A stretch of DNA of 64,000 bases from NCBI GenBank assembly GCA_022885665.1, contig JAGQDJ010000118.1, positions 62,001 to 126,000 of the forward strand, written 5' to 3'. This DNA is from Triops longicaudatus. Its lineage: Eukaryota > Arthropoda > Branchiopoda > Notostraca > Triopsidae. Shown here in pieces: positions 61,390-64,000 of this stretch (position 1 is its first letter; each line of letters starts with the position of its first letter). The position numbers were made by a program, and so were the translations under genes. Under the pieces are notes generated by a model that made no database searches, was not told the origin of the DNA, and saw only the letters and a list, made by a program, of their open reading frames with translations.

Positions 61390-63376
61390 TCATCCAGTAG
61401 GATTGGTTCGTCATCCTGATCTCGAACGCATCGAGCAGCATTGGGATAATGAAATTTTTGCAGTAATTCTATGATTCGGATTAGAGGTAAGATATCTTAC
61501 GATAAAAGGATAACGGGAGTATATTTAACGGGGAAAATAGGTTGAATACGTTAAAGCAAGACAAAAGAAATATTTTTCGACTGAATTTTGTTTCTTTAGA
61601 TTACTTTTTCAAGATGGGCTAGGTTTGACTAGGGTATATCTAGATAGTTACTTTAAGTTGTGCTTAGAAAATGAGGTTAGACCAAGTTCTCTTCGTGTTA
61701 GATCAACTTAGGAATTGTTGGTTGGTTGTTTCATCAGATGAACCACGTTGAGATTTCGGCGTATTATCGTCTTCAGCTTTCCTGAACATAGGTTTTGTTT
61801 TATTAAGCTTGTATGAATAAGGCTAGCTTTGGTTGTGTAGGTTAGATTTTGTCAGGTGAAGTTGGAAAGGTAATTAAAGAGGGAAAATTGTACGAGGAGG
61901 GATTTTGCGTTTTCCCTACCCTCCTCTCACTCATGTCTTGCTCTTCTCCACTAATGCCACTCCCTGCATATAAAAAGAAAAGAAAAAAAAACACCACTCT
62001 GTCGTTGTCTTTGCTGAATCCCGTAAGAGATAGACATTGACTATCATTTGAAGGGAGTGGATTTTTATATTGGTCTCTATGCTCACTCTTTCTCTCTCGT
62101 ATACTGATGAAGGGATGGTATTCTAATGCAGCTCGTGGAAAGCCACTTCGTCAAAAAAGTGGTGCAGCTGCAGACAGTGATGTATGCTCTGCATTATTGA
62201 GGCAAACGCCATAGGTTTCTTTTTCTTCCATCTATTTTTTTCCGTCTTATCCCGCTCGTCTTGTTTGCTAAGCTTCCAAGCTTGCATGAAGGATAGTATG
62301 ACCCCGACGCCCCGACATTTACCCCCCTTAACCCCCACAAAAGCTGTTCTTCTTGCGTACCGACCCACCTCTTGAGTCGTCTGTCGCTTGATTGGAACAA
62401 ATGTGGACCCCTGCTTCGATCTCCAAATGAAAGCTACTCATATCTCAAATAAAGGTCTTTGATTTTTTTCTTTTTTCCTCTCCTTCGCCCTGCTCGTCAT
62501 GCTTTCTTTTACGTCTCGTGTTCCCGGGAATTATATTTGCACTGATCCCAAGCTGTCGAATAATCAGTAAGCAAAACAGCAGCTCTCCAACTCTTTTTAC
62601 CCGTCTCCAGTAATACGACGAATGTCAGCCATGTGAGAGTTTTCGACGAACCTTTTCCTTGAGCCTTTTGCTTTCCCAGGAAAAGAATAATTGAATACGC
62701 AGTTTCTTTGGTAAAAAAGAGCTCCTGTCACACGGAAAGGTGCTAAAGCACGTAATTTATCAAAAGAGGGATTATTCTCTTTCTGCTTGCTTGCAAATCA
62801 GAGCTCCAGGAAGCGTAGGTACGCAACTAAGCGTAGCTAGTAGCTGAACTCGAACACACGTAGTGTACGTGGGCATCATCAAAGAGGTAGTTGCTAAAAG
62901 TTCAGTTAGTCGTAACAAGAGATTGTTCATCTAATCTAACGAATGCGTGCCCTTGTTAGACAAATGATTATTTTTTTGCGTCATGGTATTAATTATGAAG
63001 TGAACAAAGTTGGTGACGAAAAGTTGGAAAACTAAGTGCAAAAGAAAAGACCGGATTTTATGACGTGTTCGTGGGTTTACAAAAACGGTCAAAATAGTTT
63101 GAAAACTAGTTTTGAGAACAAAAAGTTAACGATAGACACACTCACTTTATGTTCAACTAAATCAAACTGCATTGAATTGCAATTCACTGAAATTAGTCTA
63201 ACTTTACTTATCTCTGGTGGGTGGGAGGGGGCCGATGGAAAGAGGGTAAAACTTGCAACTAACAAGTCACAGGTGCCCAGTTATTCGTTTGTTTGGTCCA
63301 CTCCTCTTTGACTTAGATGAGCTTTGATGGCCCATGTCACGCTTCAAGGCTTGACCGTGTTGCCCAGGAGATTGGA
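60817..63376. other. Gene-poor stretch, only weak exon-like pieces
   Basis: AT-rich DNA with a 31-T homopolymer (61358-61388) and no gene that I can support. A short acceptor-preceded stretch at 62137-62202 (LVESHFVKKVVQLQTVMYAL, then a stop) looks protein-like but stands alone. A 9-bp perfect hairpin stem, GTTGCCCAG/CTGGGCAAC, lies at 63359-63389 at its right edge. Confidence 0.35.
61358..61388. repeat. Poly-T run (31 T)
   Basis: Uninterrupted T homopolymer. On the minus strand it would be a long poly-A, as left by a retroposed transcript, but no recognisable retroposed sequence or target duplication was found beside it. Confidence 0.8.
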
Positions 63377-63967
63377 TTATCTGGGCAACGAGATTAAATG
63401 AAAACGAAAGCTGTTGCAAACATTCATGGCACCCAAACTACTCGAAAAGAAAAGGTGTATACAGTTGCCACGACTGTGTAATCCGATAAATTCTTGCCAT
63501 GAAAGAAATCCATGTGTTTGAAAAGAAGTTGGAGGAACTGGACTCAGTTGAAAGCACATGGTTTCCGTTGGAAATTGTATTAAGGAATCGGATAGCTCCA
63601 ACTTCATCTCCAGCCAAGGTACGATAAGTAGCTGAGGAAGACTTGCTGGTTTCATTGGCTTACCCAGGATTTTGTTTAGGGAGTAGGGGCGAACCTCGTA
63701 ACCCTCCTGGATGTGACGGTGGCTGGTATTATACACACGTCGCAAGCTTGAACTTGCTGTAATGTTTGTTCCACCAGCGATATGACGAGGTAGATTCAGT
63801 AAACACAGGAACGAAGTTAGGCAACATATAAGCAAGGAAGCAAAGCTGTTGGCATACAAAGTTTCTGATGAGAGGTGTCGAACCAGTTTTACTTGATTTG
63901 CCAACACATTGGCGAATTGAAGGCGCAATCGCCGCCAACTCACTATTTTCGAATTTGCCAACAGCAT
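63377..63967 (-). CDS. Unidentified leftward reading frame, 196 codons
   Basis: The longest unexplained open frame in the right end of the window: ATG at 63967, stop at 63377, 196 residues. It contains a hydrophobic run (FASLLICCLTSFLCLLNL) and no motif I recognise. A second leftward frame (63938-63729) overlaps it. It may be an exon of a gene continuing past the window edge, an old mobile-element fragment, or chance. Codon content is unremarkable. Confidence 0.2.
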   Translation of the reverse strand: MLLANSKIVSWRRLRLQFANVLANQVKLVRHLSSETLYANSFASLLICCLTSFLCLLNLPRHIAGGTNITASSSLRRVYNTSHRHIQEGYEVRPYSLNKILGKPMKPASLPQLLIVPWLEMKLELSDSLIQFPTETMCFQLSPVPPTSFQTHGFLSWQEFIGLHSRGNCIHLFFSSSLGAMNVCNSFRFHLISLPR

Positions 63968-64000
63968 TTGATCAAACGCTAATTTTTATTTCTTAAAAAC

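Overview
The window is a piece of an intron-bearing animal nuclear genome, most likely from an arthropod outside the flies. The pointers are spliceosomal introns (mostly GT-AG, many only 55-120 nt with T-rich acceptors), a quiver-type Ly6 protein, an arthropod-style CLOCK, AT-rich intergenic DNA, and scattered degenerate GGTTAG/CTAACC tracts. The species cannot be fixed from sequence alone. All exon models below were built by hand from splice sites, reading-frame phase and remembered family similarity; no alignment or search was run.

Layout. 1-1.52 kb: remnant of a pogo/jerky-type DNA transposon with terminal-repeat motifs, plus a one-N contig join. 1.5-5.8 kb: no convincing gene. 5.84-10.44 kb (+): an anoctamin (TMEM16), 17 exons, 5' end not found. 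13.1-15.5 kb (+): FAM114A, 5 exons. 16.5-28.1 kb (+): ST13/Hip, 6 exons, whose 9.1-kb fourth intron holds a complete sarcalumenin gene of 12 exons on the opposite strand (25.08-18.82 kb). 29.83-28.47 kb (-): a secreted or GPI-anchored Ly6/quiver protein. 31.6-38.4 kb (+): CLOCK, 13 recognised exons, first exon(s) missing. 42.13-39.48 kb (-): NDFIP-type Nedd4 adaptor, 5 exons. 42.52-58.19 kb (+): GTF3C3 (TFIIIC TPR subunit), 14 exons, one intron apparently GC-AG. 58.2-64 kb: no complete gene, only orphan exon-like stretches.

The neighbours are eukaryotic single genes, not an operon. Arrangement is still informative: sarcalumenin is nested antisense in ST13; NDFIP and GTF3C3 are head-to-head with 386 bp between start codons and a palindromic CRE between them; the Ly6 gene and CLOCK also diverge; ST13/Ly6 and CLOCK/NDFIP converge. 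Two further small terminal-inverted-repeat elements (a hAT-like one with an 8-bp target duplication and a TA-flanked one) sit inside the nested-gene intron.

I found no defence system, CRISPR array or other clearly undescribed molecular system. The most unusual content is the nested sarcalumenin with a modular acidic domain built from frame-neutral exons and an altered G3 motif.
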